DNA of 64,000 nucleotides from Loigolactobacillus jiayinensis (GCF_003946445.1 NZ_RHOF01000006.1:33030-97029); one strand, 5' to 3'; shown: positions 16,976 to 26,664, counted from the stretch's first letter. The notes: generated from the sequence alone by a model not told the origin. Numbers and translations: made by a program.

Positions 16976-17204
16976 CGAAAAACGCCCTTTGATCAGTTGT
17001 CGATCAAAAGACGTTTCCACGTGGTTCCACTTTTATTCGAAGTTAAAGAACTTCCTTTTCATTCATTAACGTGAATGAAGCGGCATGCACTACCTAATTT
17101 CGCACATACACTCAAGGAGGCATTTCAGTTGTGCCACTGACGTTTTTCCACCAACCAAACGCTCGCTGTGACCGTTGCCCAACTTACTTATTCCTATCTT
17201 CGTT
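16976..17204 (-). promoter_or_regulatory. Cysteine-specific T-box leader of cysS
   Basis: On the minus strand the T-box sequence AGTGGAACCACGT (about 17017-17029) precedes a terminator with stem ACGTCTTTTGATC / GATCAAAGGGCGT and five T (about 16978-17012). Upstream are a Stem I region with the CACAGCGAGC motif and a Stem III-like hairpin TTCATTCACGTTAATGAA. In Stem I, ACTGAAATGCCTCCTTGAG has the layout of a specifier loop; the specifier would be TGC (Cys) at 17120-17122. The T-box and terminator are clear, the specifier is my reading. Confidence 0.88.
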
Positions 17205-18716
17205 TTAGTGATTTAATTCTTTCAGTGTAACTTCCAAATGATGCATGGTCTTTTTACGGCCAAGTAATTCGATTGATTCAGCAATTGCTGGACCATGGGT
17301 TGCGCGCGTTGTACCGATGCGAATTGGCATATACAGCTGACGGCCTTTAACGCCAGTCTCGGCACGAACTTGTTGAATCGCATTATTGATCTCAACAGCA
17401 TCAAATATTTTAACCTGCTTGATCAATTCAGCAAATTTGTTCAAAACAGCTGGTGCAGTTTCAACTGCTAATTCAGTCAAAGCCGCTTCGTCCAACTTCG
17501 GTGGTTCAGTGAAGAAGACTGTCGATTCCTCAACAACTTGGGCAGCATAGCTCATTTGGTCATGGTACAACCCAACCAGCGTCCGTGCCCATTCAATTGT
17601 CTTGTTATCTGGATCTTCGGGTAAACGGCCAGCCTTGATCAATTGATACAAGCCCATATCAGTAACTTTACTGCTATCGGTTTGCTTCATGTATTGATTA
17701 TTGACCCATTCCAATTTCTTAGCATCAAACTTAGCTGGTGATTTACTCAAGCGTTTTGGATCGAACATTTTGATCAATTGCTTGCGGCTGAAGATTTCAT
17801 CTTCGCCAACTGGTGACCAACCTAGTAAAGTGATGAAGTTAAACATCCCTTCTGGCAAGTAACCTAATTCACGATATTGTTCGATAAATTGTAGGGTATT
17901 CTCATCACGCTTAGATAATTTCTTACCAGTTTGCGTGTTAATGATCAACGTCATATGGCCAAAAATTGGTGGTTCCCAATCAAAGGCTTCATAGATCATC
18001 AATTGTTTTGGTGTATTAGCAATATGATCATCACCACGTAAAACATGGGTGATCTTCATCATATGGTCATCAACAACAACGGCAAAGTTATAAGTTGGCA
18101 TGCCATCACGCTTCATGATCACAAAGTCGCCACCGATTGAATCAGAGTCAAATTCAATATGACCCTTAACTAAATCATTAAATTCATACTTTTTATGCAC
18201 TGGTACGTGGAAACGAATAACTGGCTTCAAGCCTTGTGCTTTAGCCGCAGCAATTTTAGCCGCTTTTTCTTCAGCGTTTAAACCTGCAAATTCATCTTCA
18301 TAATGCGGCATTTCATGACGCGCTTTTTGTGCTTCACGTTGCGCAGCCAATTCATCTTCAGTAATGTAAGATTCGTAAGCCTTACCTTGGTCAACTAATT
18401 GCTGGATCAGTGGACCGTAGATAGCGCCACGTTCTGATTGCCGATAAGGGCCAACGTCACCAGGTTTGTCGGGGCCTTCATCCCAGTCCATTCCTAACCA
18501 TTTTAACATGGTTAATTGGCTTTCTTCGCCACCTTCAACGTTACGTTTGGTATCAGTGTCTTCAATACGAATCACGAATTCACCCTTGTTATGCCGCGCA
18601 AAAAGATAGTTGAACAATGCCGTCCGTGCGTTACCGATATGCAAATGGCCGGTTGGGCTTGGTGCATAACGAACACGAATTGTTTTATCTGCCAATTTAA
18701 ATCCCGCCTCTTTCAT
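17205..18716 (-). CDS. gltX: Glutamyl-tRNA synthetase
   Basis: 503 aa class I synthetase. The HIGH motif is in [25 protein letters not shown] is in [11 protein letters not shown], and the anticodon-binding C-terminal domain follows (about 320-503). A tRNA-Gln-misacylating role is common in lactobacilli with GatCAB, but nothing here tests it. ATG at 18716 follows AAGGA; a TTG seven codons downstream with GAGG is an alternative start that would give the more common N-terminus. Upstream of cysS, as is usual in Bacilli. Confidence 0.96.
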   Translation of the reverse strand: MKEAGFKLADKTIRVRYAPSPTGHLHIGNARTALFNYLFARHNKGEFVIRIEDTDTKRNVEGGEESQLTMLKWLGMDWDEGPDKPGDVGPYRQSERGAIYGPLIQQLVDQGKAYESYITEDELAAQREAQKARHEMPHYEDEFAGLNAEEKAAKIAAAKAQGLKPVIRFHVPVHKKYEFNDLVKGHIEFDSDSIGGDFVIMKRDGMPTYNFAVVVDDHMMKITHVLRGDDHIANTPKQLMIYEAFDWEPPIFGHMTLIINTQTGKKLSKRDENTLQFIEQYRELGYLPEGMFNFITLLGWSPVGEDEIFSRKQLIKMFDPKRLSKSPAKFDAKKLEWVNNQYMKQTDSSKVTDMGLYQLIKAGRLPEDPDNKTIEWARTLVGLYHDQMSYAAQVVEESTVFFTEPPKLDEAALTELAVETAPAVLNKFAELIKQVKIFDAVEINNAIQQVRAETGVKGRQLYMPIRIGTTRATHGPAIAESIELLGRKKTMHHLEVTLKELNH

Positions 18717-18979
18717 TATTTTCCTTTTTAATCATCATTGCCAAGCTGAAAGCCTGACACAGCACCTATAATTTTACTGGTCAAGACCAAACTTGTAAAG
18801 CCAACTGACGAAATTATTTTAGCGCGTTTGAAAAAAGAGCCAACTTAGTCACTCACAACCTCGCTTGCGAATAAGCTATTGCCGCAAACACACGTCATCT
18901 AACCAACTCAAAATATCAGTTAAACTCAAAAATTGGCCTTTTGGAACCCTTTTCCAGCAAATCATTAAGACTTGTTTTG

Positions 18980-20116
18980 CTACTTATTATGTTCACGTAG
19001 TCCCTTTTGTGAATGCACCGGCTTAGCAAAAATCATCCGGCCGGCTGCAGTTTGTAACGCGCTAGTCACGGTGACGTCTAATGACTTGTTCATATAATAT
19101 TGACCATCTTCAACAACGATCATGGTGCCATCATCAAGGTAAGCAACCCCTTGTTGGCGCTCAGTCCCCGACTTCACAACTGTGACCGTCATGCCATCGC
19201 CAGGAATAACAACTGGCTTCAAGGTGTTGGCTAACTCATTGATATTCAAAACTGGTACGTTTTGGAATTCACTGACCTTATTTAAATTAAAATCGTTCGT
19301 TACAACGATCCCATCAATCAACTTGGCTAGCTTGATCAACTTACCATCAACCTCGGTTAAATCTTCAAAATCGCCTTCATACATTTCAACTGGCATTGCG
19401 TCAGTTTTTTGGAGATCATTCAAAATATCCAAGCCGCGGCGACCACGAGTGCGTTTCAACGAGTCAGCTGAATCGGCGATCAATTGTAATTCGTGCAAGA
19501 CAAAATTTGGAATCAACAATGTTCCTTCAATAAAGCCAGTTTGAGCAATTTCATAAATTCGGCCATCAATGATCACACTCGTATCCAAGATTTTGTACTT
19601 GTGAAAGTTATCGTCGACTTTACGCGCCAACACTTGATCTTGTTCTGCTTGCGTTTCAATTACTGCTTTTTTTCGTAATTGGAACAAACGTCGCCATTCA
19701 TCAGTTCGCGTTGTTCCGACACGAAAACCAATGTAACCTAGCAACACCATCAAAATAATCGGTGCTAAAGTATTAAACAGAAAAAAGTTCATCCGGTACA
19801 ATGGAATCGAAATGATATTGGCCAAAAGTAACCCGATAATCGTTGCAACACTACCAAACAATAAGTATGTTGGCGATTGTTTACTGATCAAGGCTTCGGT
19901 TTGTCTGATCAAACGATCAAATAAACTGACAATTGGTCCAGCTAGGAAAAGCGAAATGAAATACGAAATAATAGCACCAATTACAATATCAACGAATAAA
20001 TTATTTAAGTAAACGACTGTTGCTAGACCAGCCACACGCCATAACAGTGGCAAAAAAGTCCCGGCTAGTGAGGCACCAACCAAAACAATTAATACTGTGG
20101 TAATTCTCTTCTTCAT
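18980..20116 (-). CDS. PIN/TRAM-domain membrane protein (YacL-like)
   Basis: 378 aa. Four N-terminal membrane helices (about residues 5-140) are followed by a cytoplasmic PIN nuclease-like domain starting KILDTSVIIDGRIYEIA, with later acidic residues GDFEDLTEVD and VVTNDFNLNK. A TRAM RNA-binding domain is at the C-terminus (VIPGDGMTVTVVKSG). The family lies next to radA in Bacilli (yacL), as here, 20 bp downstream of radA. The molecular function is unsettled. The 263 bp between this gene and gltX's start hold no feature I can name. Confidence 0.9.
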   Translation of the reverse strand: MKKRITTVLIVLVGASLAGTFLPLLWRVAGLATVVYLNNLFVDIVIGAIISYFISLFLAGPIVSLFDRLIRQTEALISKQSPTYLLFGSVATIIGLLLANIISIPLYRMNFFLFNTLAPIILMVLLGYIGFRVGTTRTDEWRRLFQLRKKAVIETQAEQDQVLARKVDDNFHKYKILDTSVIIDGRIYEIAQTGFIEGTLLIPNFVLHELQLIADSADSLKRTRGRRGLDILNDLQKTDAMPVEMYEGDFEDLTEVDGKLIKLAKLIDGIVVTNDFNLNKVSEFQNVPVLNINELANTLKPVVIPGDGMTVTVVKSGTERQQGVAYLDDGTMIVVEDGQYYMNKSLDVTVTSALQTAAGRMIFAKPVHSQKGLREHNK

Positions 20117-20136
20117 TTTAATTCACCTTCTTTCAA

Positions 20137-21507
20137 TCAGTTAAATGCCTTTTGTAAAGCTTCACTAACGGTGGTAACGCCAATGACTTTAATCGTCGCT
20201 GGCACTTCCAACCCCTTAAGGTTGTTGTGCGGAATAAACATGCGCTTAAAGCCTAATTTAGCAGCTTCATTGATCCGTTGCTCGATTCGATTAACGCTAC
20301 GGACTTCACCGGTCAGCCCAATTTCACCAACAAAGCAGTCAGTCGCCTGAGTACCTTTGTCGCGATAGGAAGAGGCAATGCTGACGGCAACCGCTAAATC
20401 GATCGCCGGTTCATCTAATTTGACGCCACCAGCGGCCTTTAAATAGGCATCTTGGTTTTGTAACATTAAGTTAGCCCGCTTCTCCAGCACCGCCATGATC
20501 AACGCAGCCCGATTACGGTCGATCCCAGTAGTCGTTCGCTGGGCGTTACCAAAAACGGTTGGCGTCACTAAGGCTTGAATTTCGACTAAAATCGGTCGTG
20601 TCCCCTCCAAGGAAACGACTACCGCCGAACCAGTTGCACCGGTTAAACGCTCTTCCAAAAAAATTTCTGACGGATTTGCAACTTCGTATAAACCACCAGC
20701 CCGCATTTCAAAAATACCAATTTCGTTAGTTGAACCAAAGCGATTTTTTACCGCCCGTAAAATTCGATAAGTCCGTTGCTGGTCTCCTTCAAAATACAGC
20801 ACTGTATCCACCATGTGCTCCAAAATCTTTGGTCCTGCGATGGCCCCGCCTTTAGTCACGTGGCCAACAATGAAGATCGTAATTTGATTTTGCTTAGCAA
20901 TTCGCATTAATGACGCTGTTACTTCGCGAACCTGCGCGACACTGCCGATGGCTGAGCTTAAATCAGGCTCCTGCATCGTCTGAATCGAATCAATAACCAC
21001 ATACTCAGGCTGCAGGTTTTCAATCTGCTGGCGAATACTGCCCATATCAGTTTCTGGATACAAGTAAAGTTGCTTGCCGGAAACGCCTAACCGGCCTGCG
21101 CGCATTTTAATCTGCGAAGCACTTTCTTCACCGGAAACGTATAAAACTTTTTCTTTACCTTGACTGAGTTGCCCGGAAACTTGTAGTAACAAGGTTGATT
21201 TCCCAATCCCAGGATCACCACCGATCAAGACTAATGATCCCGGCACGATTCCACCGCCAAGCACACGATTAAGCTCTGCCAATTGTGTATGCACCCGTGG
21301 TTCCTTTTCAACGCTGACTTTGGCCATTAGCTCTGGCTTAGCAATATGGCCAGCAATATTGGCTTGTGCATGAGTCGTTTCTTTTTTAGTAGCAGTTATT
21401 TCTTCAACCATCTGATTCCACGCACCACAATTCGGGCAACGGCCTAAATAACGTGGTGAATTATAACCGCAATTCTGACAAACGAATTGTGTTTTTGCTT
21501 TGGCCAC
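20137..21507 (-). CDS. radA: DNA repair protein RadA
   Basis: 456 aa. RadA promotes branch migration in recombination and also supports natural transformation. An N-terminal zinc finger CQNCG...CPNCG, Walker [15 protein letters not shown], the RadA-specific KNRFG motif in [14 protein letters not shown], and a C-terminal Lon-like domain (about 280-450) are all present. The start is GTG at 21507, 8 nt after AGGA; the ATG at 21516 overlaps that ribosome site. Neighbour to the YacL-like gene, the standard order. Confidence 0.96.
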   Translation of the reverse strand: MAKAKTQFVCQNCGYNSPRYLGRCPNCGAWNQMVEEITATKKETTHAQANIAGHIAKPELMAKVSVEKEPRVHTQLAELNRVLGGGIVPGSLVLIGGDPGIGKSTLLLQVSGQLSQGKEKVLYVSGEESASQIKMRAGRLGVSGKQLYLYPETDMGSIRQQIENLQPEYVVIDSIQTMQEPDLSSAIGSVAQVREVTASLMRIAKQNQITIFIVGHVTKGGAIAGPKILEHMVDTVLYFEGDQQRTYRILRAVKNRFGSTNEIGIFEMRAGGLYEVANPSEIFLEERLTGATGSAVVVSLEGTRPILVEIQALVTPTVFGNAQRTTTGIDRNRAALIMAVLEKRANLMLQNQDAYLKAAGGVKLDEPAIDLAVAVSIASSYRDKGTQATDCFVGEIGLTGEVRSVNRIEQRINEAAKLGFKRMFIPHNNLKGLEVPATIKVIGVTTVSEALQKAFN

Positions 21508-21592
21508 AGAATACATCCTTTCTATACATTAATTAAAATTAACCTCTAGTCTAATCGTTTCAACGCTAAACTAAATCCGGCGCAAGGCTGAA

Positions 21593-22129
21593 TTAACGTC
21601 CTGAAGAACCGAAACCACCAGTCCGCTGACTCAAGCCACCTTCATCGGTATCACTACGTAAATAAGGCATAAAGATACCTTGACCGATACGCTCACCCTT
21701 TTTTATAGTGAGGTCACGCACGCCTAAATTGACGAGTTGAAAGAAAATCTCGCCTTCATTTTGGGCGTTATTATAATAATCAGCATCAACAATGCCAACG
21801 CCATTTGGTAAAATCAGGCCGCGCTTAATTGGGCCACTAGAACGATTAGCCAATAGTAAATATTCATCCGGCTGCATATAAACTTTGATGCCAGTTGGTA
21901 CTAAGTAGGGTTTCAATGTTTTACTAGCAGCAGTATAGTCAGCGTCCGTTAAAGCTTGACCGTGGCGCACATGCCACAACAACCGCAAAAAATTGCCGCG
22001 CCAAATTGATGGCAAGGTAAAATCCTCTGCAGCTTGAAAATCATAACCAGCTGCCTGCTGTGTTGCCCGCTGTGGTAATTGTAATCCCGCATCTTGATAA
22101 CGGGCAACTATCTCAAATCCTCGCTTCAT
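21593..22129 (-). CDS. dut: dUTP diphosphatase
   Basis: 178 aa. Hydrolyses dUTP to dUMP and pyrophosphate. Motif 1 AAGYDFQAAED, motif 2 ANRSSGPIKRGL, motif 3 GVGIVDADYYNNAQNEGEI, motif 4 RIGQGIFMPY and motif 5 RTGGFGSSGR are in order. It is about 30 residues longer than typical homotrimeric dUTPases; the extra part lies between motifs 1 and 2 (around residues 45-75), as in several Lactobacillaceae and phage enzymes. Apparently transcribed upstream of radA on the same strand. Confidence 0.93.
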   Translation of the reverse strand: MKRGFEIVARYQDAGLQLPQRATQQAAGYDFQAAEDFTLPSIWRGNFLRLLWHVRHGQALTDADYTAASKTLKPYLVPTGIKVYMQPDEYLLLANRSSGPIKRGLILPNGVGIVDADYYNNAQNEGEIFFQLVNLGVRDLTIKKGERIGQGIFMPYLRSDTDEGGLSQRTGGFGSSGR

Positions 22130-22287
22130 AAACTAAAAAAACTCCTTATCCGCTTTTATGCCACCACAGTCTAATTATACAGTACAAATTGTGGCCAGCT
22201 TTGCATCTATTTCTTGTCTCTAATCATAGCATTTATTCGTCTAAATAGGTAACTAACTTGGACTAGTCATTGTTATTGCTCTCAATA

Positions 22288-22313
22288 GGCAAGAAATCGT
22301 TTTCTTGCCTTTT
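22288..22313 (+). terminator. Hairpin with T-run upstream of the GNAT gene
   Basis: GGCAAGAA (22288-22295) and TTCTTGCC (22302-22309) plus TTTT form a small terminator-like hairpin. No plus-strand gene precedes it closely, so it may be an attenuator or the end of an unseen RNA. Confidence 0.45.
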
Positions 22314-22369
22314 AAACGGCGAAACTTTACAATAAACTTAACCATAAATTAAACACGGAGGCTACGCCC

Positions 22370-22648
22370 ATGGAATTTGAATTTGAACCAGGTCGCTTTT
22401 ACAATAACGATGCTGACGGTCGCTTAGTTGCTGAGGTAACATTCCAAACATTAGATCATGGTAATGTTTTTGCTGTTGATCATACTTTTGTACGCGATGA
22501 TCATCGTGGCCAAGGTATCGCCGGTCAACTGATCCAAAAAACGATTGAGCACGCCACAAATCATAATGCTAAAATTTTACCGATTTGCACCTACGCCAAG
22601 GCGTTTTTCGAACGTAAGCCTGAATATAATGATATTGTCGCCAAATAA
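22370..22648 (+). CDS. NATD1/YjdJ-type GNAT N-acetyltransferase
   Basis: 92 aa, the size of the minimal GNAT-like family. The acetyl-CoA-binding loop is RDDHRGQGIAGQLIQ (R/Q-x-x-G-x-G/A), preceded by the strand VFAVDHTFV and followed by KILPICTYAKAFFERKPEY with the Cys-Thr-Tyr pattern of this subfamily. The substrate is unknown. The start follows GGAGG with a gap of 9 nt. It is separately transcribed from pepC. Confidence 0.88.
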   Translation: MEFEFEPGRFYNNDADGRLVAEVTFQTLDHGNVFAVDHTFVRDDHRGQGIAGQLIQKTIEHATNHNAKILPICTYAKAFFERKPEYNDIVAK

Positions 22649-22758
22649 TTAGTTAAGCGTGGTCCAACTTTTGGGTCACGCTTATTTACTATCTGCTGTT
22701 ACTTGTACTAGAATAGAACCAGACGAAAAAACGTCGCTAATAATGGGGAGTGAATGAA

Positions 22759-24096
22759 TTGAGTCAAGAAATTACACCAGCTGCAATTGCCGATTATCAA
22801 GCACATTTACAACAAGTACCACAATCCGCAACCATCAAACGCGCAGTCATGAATAATGGTATTCTCGCTGCTAGTGAAAATACAGATTCAAAGGTCGCGA
22901 TGAATCAAACTTTTTCCATTGATTTAACTGCTGAAAAAGTGGCCAATCAAAAACAAAGCGGTCGCTGCTGGATGTTTGCCGCATTAAATACCATGCGCCG
23001 TAGTATCGCTGATCAATTTAACTTAAAAGATTTTGAATTATCACAAAATTACACTAATTTTTGGGATAAATTTGAAAAAGCTAATTATTTTTACGAAAAT
23101 ATCTTAGTAACGGCTGACGAACCATTAGATAGCCGCAAAGTCAGCTTTTTATTGACCACACCACAACAAGATGGTGGCCAATGGGATATGTTGACAGCTT
23201 TGATTGAAAAATACGGCATTGTTCCTAAATATGTGATGCCTGAAACGTACAATAGTTCAAAATCCAGTGAACTAAATGGCGTATTAAACTTAAAATTGCG
23301 TAAAGACGCCGTTAGTTTACGCCAATTAGTCGCTGACAAGGCCAGTGACCAGGAAATCGCAGCTGCTAAGTCACGCTTCTTAAGCGAAGATTACCGGATC
23401 TTAGTTTACGCATTAGGTGAACCACCCGTTAAATTTGATTTTGAATACCGTGATGGTGATAAAGCCTATCATATCGACCGCGACCTAACGCCACAAACTT
23501 TCTTTAAGAAATACGTTGGCTGGGATCTAGATAGCTATCAATCAATCATTAACGCACCAACTGACGACAAGCCTTACAATCATTTATACACAATTGAAAT
23601 GTTGGGTAACGTCGTCGGTGGCCGCCAGGTTCGCCATTTGAATTTAGACATTGCCACCTTTAAGCAATTAGCTATCAAGCAATTACAAGCTGGCGAAAGT
23701 GTTTGGTTTGGCAGTGATGTAGGTCAAGCTTCCGACCGCCAAGTCGGTATTATGGATACCGCTATTTATAACAAGGACGCCCTCTTTGACGTTGATTTTG
23801 GCATGACCAAAGCCCAACGCTTAGACTATGCTGAAAGCTTAATGACGCACGCCATGGTTATCACCGGCGTTGACCTTGTTGATGACAAACCAACTAAGTG
23901 GAAAGTCGAAAATTCATGGGGCGATAAAGTTGGCGAAAAAGGTTACTTTGTCATGAGTGATGATTGGTTAGACCAATACGTTTATCAAATCGTTATCAAT
24001 AAGAAATACTTGCCTGCTGACTTATTAGCTGCAACTAAAGAAGATCCCAAAGTTCTAGCACCTTGGGATCCAATGGGTGCATTAGCGGCACGGTAA
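22759..24096 (+). CDS. pepC: Aminopeptidase C (bleomycin hydrolase family)
   Basis: 445 aa cytoplasmic C1B cysteine peptidase that trims peptides from the N-terminus; important in lactic acid bacteria for casein use. The catalytic Cys is in QKQSGRCWMFAALN, His in LMTHAMVITGV and Asn in WKVENSWGD. The C-terminal residues ending in ALAAR cap the active site in this family. The start is read as TTG at 22759, 8 nt after GGGGAG; the GTG at 22750 overlaps the ribosome site. Monocistronic, followed by a terminator. Confidence 0.96.
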   Translation: MSQEITPAAIADYQAHLQQVPQSATIKRAVMNNGILAASENTDSKVAMNQTFSIDLTAEKVANQKQSGRCWMFAALNTMRRSIADQFNLKDFELSQNYTNFWDKFEKANYFYENILVTADEPLDSRKVSFLLTTPQQDGGQWDMLTALIEKYGIVPKYVMPETYNSSKSSELNGVLNLKLRKDAVSLRQLVADKASDQEIAAAKSRFLSEDYRILVYALGEPPVKFDFEYRDGDKAYHIDRDLTPQTFFKKYVGWDLDSYQSIINAPTDDKPYNHLYTIEMLGNVVGGRQVRHLNLDIATFKQLAIKQLQAGESVWFGSDVGQASDRQVGIMDTAIYNKDALFDVDFGMTKAQRLDYAESLMTHAMVITGVDLVDDKPTKWKVENSWGDKVGEKGYFVMSDDWLDQYVYQIVINKKYLPADLLAATKEDPKVLAPWDPMGALAAR

Positions 24097-24107
24097 AAAT
24101 TAATTAA

Positions 24108-24146
24108 ACGAAGAGACGCCAACAATTGTTGTGCGCCTCTTTTTTA
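24108..24146 (+). terminator. Terminator after pepC
   Basis: AGAGACGC and GCGCCTCT flank a CAACAATTGTTG palindrome and are followed by six T; one mismatch in the outer stem. Confidence 0.7.
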
Positions 24147-24824
24147 GTGCTTATGAATAATTGTTTTTTGCTGGATCCGTAACTTATTATCTAGCTCATA
24201 AACGATCGGCTCACCGTTAGCGACTTCTACACCGTTGATTCCTGCATCAGAAATACCTTCTAAATACTTGATCAACGCACGTATAGTACTCCCATGAGCA
24301 ACAACTAATTGATCATGACCATCAAGTAGTGCTGGCCCAATATGATCTAACCAATAAGGTACCACACGGTTCAAGGCCATTTCCAAGCTTTCAGCTAGCG
24401 GCTCAAAACGGTAGCCAAAACGCGTATAGCGGCGATCATAGTCTGGCTGCTGCAATTGTGGTGGCACTGTGGTGTAACTCCGCCGCCACAAGACAACTTG
24501 CGCTGCACCATATTCTTGACGAGTGGCGTCTTTATTTTGTCCGCGCAGTGCACCGTAGTGTCGTTCATTTAATCGCCACGTTTTGTGCAGTGGCACAGCT
24601 GAGATTTTCAATTGATCCATCACAATATCGGCGGTCATGATTGCGCGCTGTAATAGCGAGGTATGAACTGCAGTGAGATCAAGTTGTAGCGGTACTAAAC
24701 GGTCACCTGCCTGTTGTGCTTCTATAATACCAGTTGCCGTTAATGGCACATCGGACCAACCAGTATAGATGTTGTCACGATTAGCCGTACTTTCACCGTG
24801 GCGCAATAAAACCAATCGTGCCAT
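24144..24824 (-). CDS. 2,3-bisphosphoglycerate-dependent phosphoglycerate mutase family protein
   Basis: 226 aa. The phosphohistidine motif is [14 protein letters not shown], the second catalytic region [13 protein letters not shown] and the second His [15 protein letters not shown]. Length and motifs match glycolytic GpmA, but the last motif differs from the common AHGNSLRAL, and lactobacilli often carry several copies; a housekeeping versus accessory role cannot be told. It converges on pepC. The 251 bp between it and thrB hold only promoter-like AT-rich sequence. Confidence 0.88.
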   Translation of the reverse strand: MARLVLLRHGESTANRDNIYTGWSDVPLTATGIIEAQQAGDRLVPLQLDLTAVHTSLLQRAIMTADIVMDQLKISAVPLHKTWRLNERHYGALRGQNKDATRQEYGAAQVVLWRRSYTTVPPQLQQPDYDRRYTRFGYRFEPLAESLEMALNRVVPYWLDHIGPALLDGHDQLVVAHGSTIRALIKYLEGISDAGINGVEVANGEPIVYELDNKLRIQQKTIIHKH

Positions 24825-25075
24825 TACTTGTCACTCCCTAAAATTTAACTTTAATTAGCCGCGTACAGATACAAACACACCATCATTTTTAACGTGCCTA
24901 CATTAATTTAACCGGCGCACGTCTCTTTCATCATTCTCTATTCTACCGAAATTAATCGTAAAAAAACAGTCATACCACAATTTTCCTATTTTCAACGGTC
25001 ACTGAATTCGTTATAATTAAAATTAAATAAATATCTAATTAAATTTTAATCTTTCGTTTTACATGGAGGTCACTT

Positions 25076-25945
25076 ATGAAAATTCAAGTTCCCGCAACCA
25101 CATCTAATCTGGGCCCTGGCTTTGATTCCTGTGGACTTGCGTTGGCACTTTATTTACGAATCCAAGTTGGTGCTGAAAGTGCACATTGGGAGTTGCAGCA
25201 CAATCTTGGACCATTAATTCCCAGCGATCAAGAAAATTTGATTGTTAAAACTGCTTTGGCCGTTGCTGGCAAGCAGCCCCTTACACCACACCAACTCAGC
25301 GTTATGTCAGATATTCCCGTACAACGTGGTCTTGGCAGTAGCGCCGCAGCAGTCGTTGGTGGTATCGAGTTAGCTAACCGTTTGGCCAATTTAAACTTAA
25401 GTATTGATGAAAAAATTACTTTGGCCACCAATTTTGAGCATCATCCTGATCATGTAGCGCCAGCAATTCGGGGTAACTTCGTCACGGCCGCTATGATCGA
25501 TGATCACGTTTACTCAGTGCGTCATTTTTTCCCTGACTCTGACTTTGTCATCTACATTCCGCGAGAACAGTTGCCGGCCGTTAAAAGCCGTGAAGTATTG
25601 CCCCAAGCACTAAATTATAGTCAAGCAGTCGCCGGTAGTGCCATTGCTAACGTGATGATTGCCGCCATTTTAAATGGTGATCTCACCTTAGCGGGCACGA
25701 TGATGGAACACGATTTATTACAGGAGCGCTATCGTGATAACTTTGTGCCTTTCCTCAAACAAATGCGCACCACTGCTAAAGACCTCGGAGCGTACGGCAC
25801 CTTCATATCCGGTGCTGGCCCAGCAATTATTACCATGTGTCCTGAAGAAGCCACTGAGGATATCAAAGCTGCTCTGATGCAAAAACACCCTACCGGCACA
25901 GTGATTTCATTATCAGCCGATAAAGATGGTATTCAAGTATTTTAA
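25076..25945 (+). CDS. thrB: Homoserine kinase
   Basis: 289 aa GHMP kinase that phosphorylates homoserine for threonine synthesis. Motif 1 PATTSNLGPGFDSCGLAL, motif 2 VQRGLGSSAAAVVGG (phosphate loop) and motif 3 AYGTFISGAGPAIIT are present, in the ThrB spacing. A GGAGG ribosome site is well placed. No hom or thrC gene lies nearby, which is unusual. The stop codon TAA is the first base triplet of a conserved structured repeat that fills the following 0.7 kb. Confidence 0.94.
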   Translation: MKIQVPATTSNLGPGFDSCGLALALYLRIQVGAESAHWELQHNLGPLIPSDQENLIVKTALAVAGKQPLTPHQLSVMSDIPVQRGLGSSAAAVVGGIELANRLANLNLSIDEKITLATNFEHHPDHVAPAIRGNFVTAAMIDDHVYSVRHFFPDSDFVIYIPREQLPAVKSREVLPQALNYSQAVAGSAIANVMIAAILNGDLTLAGTMMEHDLLQERYRDNFVPFLKQMRTTAKDLGAYGTFISGAGPAIITMCPEEATEDIKAALMQKHPTGTVISLSADKDGIQVF

Positions 25946-26197
25946 AAAAGTGTGACCAGCAAACCTCTAAATGGTTCTTTCTGAACTTTGTCTGTCTTAT
26001 TAACTCGTAGGCGGATTTAGTTTGGTTCCATTCCGGCGCTGGCGTATGGAACGCGTGGCACGTTGTCAAGCTAATTTTCTTTCCAATTTAAGCCCAATCG
26101 GAAAAGAAAATGGATCTTGCCAGCCGCGCATGGTACTAGGCGACCACGGTCACCAAGTACCATCGACACAGCTGATAACGCCAGCGCCTCCATTTCA
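25944..26197 (+). repeat. Structured repeat, copy 1 (possible non-coding RNA)
   Basis: About 254 bp, homologous to an inverted copy at 26424-26664. It begins AAAAAAGTGTGACCAGCAAA at the thrB stop codon. Helices visible by eye: GGCGCTGGCGT (26035-26045) with ACGCCAGCGCC (26178-26188), 11 bp; GCGTGGC (26053-26059) with GCCGCGC (26123-26129); ATTTTCTTTCC (26074-26084) with GGAAAAGAAAAT (26100-26111), one bulge; ATGGTACT (26130-26137) with AGTACCAT (26156-26163). The first encloses the others, giving a multi-branch fold. A 71-codon reading frame overlaps but has no ribosome site and is not shared with copy 2. The transcribed strand is not certain; plus is suggested by the downstream terminator. 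Confidence 0.7.
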
Positions 26198-26313
26198 CCT
26201 TGGCAGTGTTAGAGCATTATTTTGTGAATTAGGTTAAATATTTAGATAGCTCAATTAGGATTACCTGACAGCTGTTTGTAATTCGTAGTTTTAAAGTAGA
26301 TTATATGCGCATA

Positions 26314-26357
26314 AAAACACCAGTAAAACAGTCAGAAAACTGTTTTACTGGTGTTTT
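26314..26357. terminator. Perfect 19-bp bidirectional terminator inside the repeat pair
   Basis: AAAACACCAGTAAAACAGT (26314-26332) and its exact complement (26339-26357) surround a 6-nt loop, with A- and T-tracts on both sides. It lies between the two inverted structured repeats and could end RNAs entering from either side, including the convergent thrB and AEC-permease transcripts. Confidence 0.9.
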
Positions 26358-26423
26358 GTATTCTGACTATCACTAACTTTGCCACTTAAACAATCAATAC
26401 TTGAACGTTCAACCATTGCCTGC

Positions 26424-26664
26424 TGAAATGGAGTCGCCAGTGGACCAGATGTGTCGATAGTTCTTAATGGTGGGCTGTGCCATTTAGAACTATGCGTGGC
26501 TGGCGAGATCCATTTTCCCGCCTGCTTTTGTTTTTATTCAGGGAAAATTAGCTCGCCAACGCGCCACTCGTTCCGTCCACTGGCGACGGAATGGAAGCTA
26601 ACTTACTCAGCTTGCAGACAAACTTTAGAAAGAACCCTCTAAATTTGCTGGTCACACTTTTTTA
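26424..26664 (-). repeat. Structured repeat, copy 2, inverted
   Basis: About 241 bp on the minus strand, starting at the stop codon of the AEC permease gene with AAAAAAGTGTGACCAGCAAA. Equivalent helices with different sequence: GTCGCCAGTGGAC (26433-26445) with GTCCACTGGCGAC (26575-26587), 13 bp; ATAGTTCT plus AATGG (26457-26470) with CCATT plus AGAACTAT (26480-26493); ATTTTCC/CCTG (26512-26524) with CAGGGAAAAT (26539-26548). The stem flank is TGGCGAG/CTCGCCA here versus TGTCAAG/CTTGCCA in copy 1. Single-stranded blocks such as CGACACA and CTAATTTTC are conserved. This is the pattern of compensatory evolution. Confidence 0.7.

Noticed and set aside
26022..26237. 71-codon open frame inside structured repeat copy 1
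   Set aside because: No ribosome site, frame not kept in the homologous copy 2, and the bases change in the manner of paired RNA positions rather than codons.
26451..26642. 63-codon open frame inside structured repeat copy 2
   Set aside because: Runs antisense to the repeat, lacks a ribosome site and has no counterpart in copy 1.
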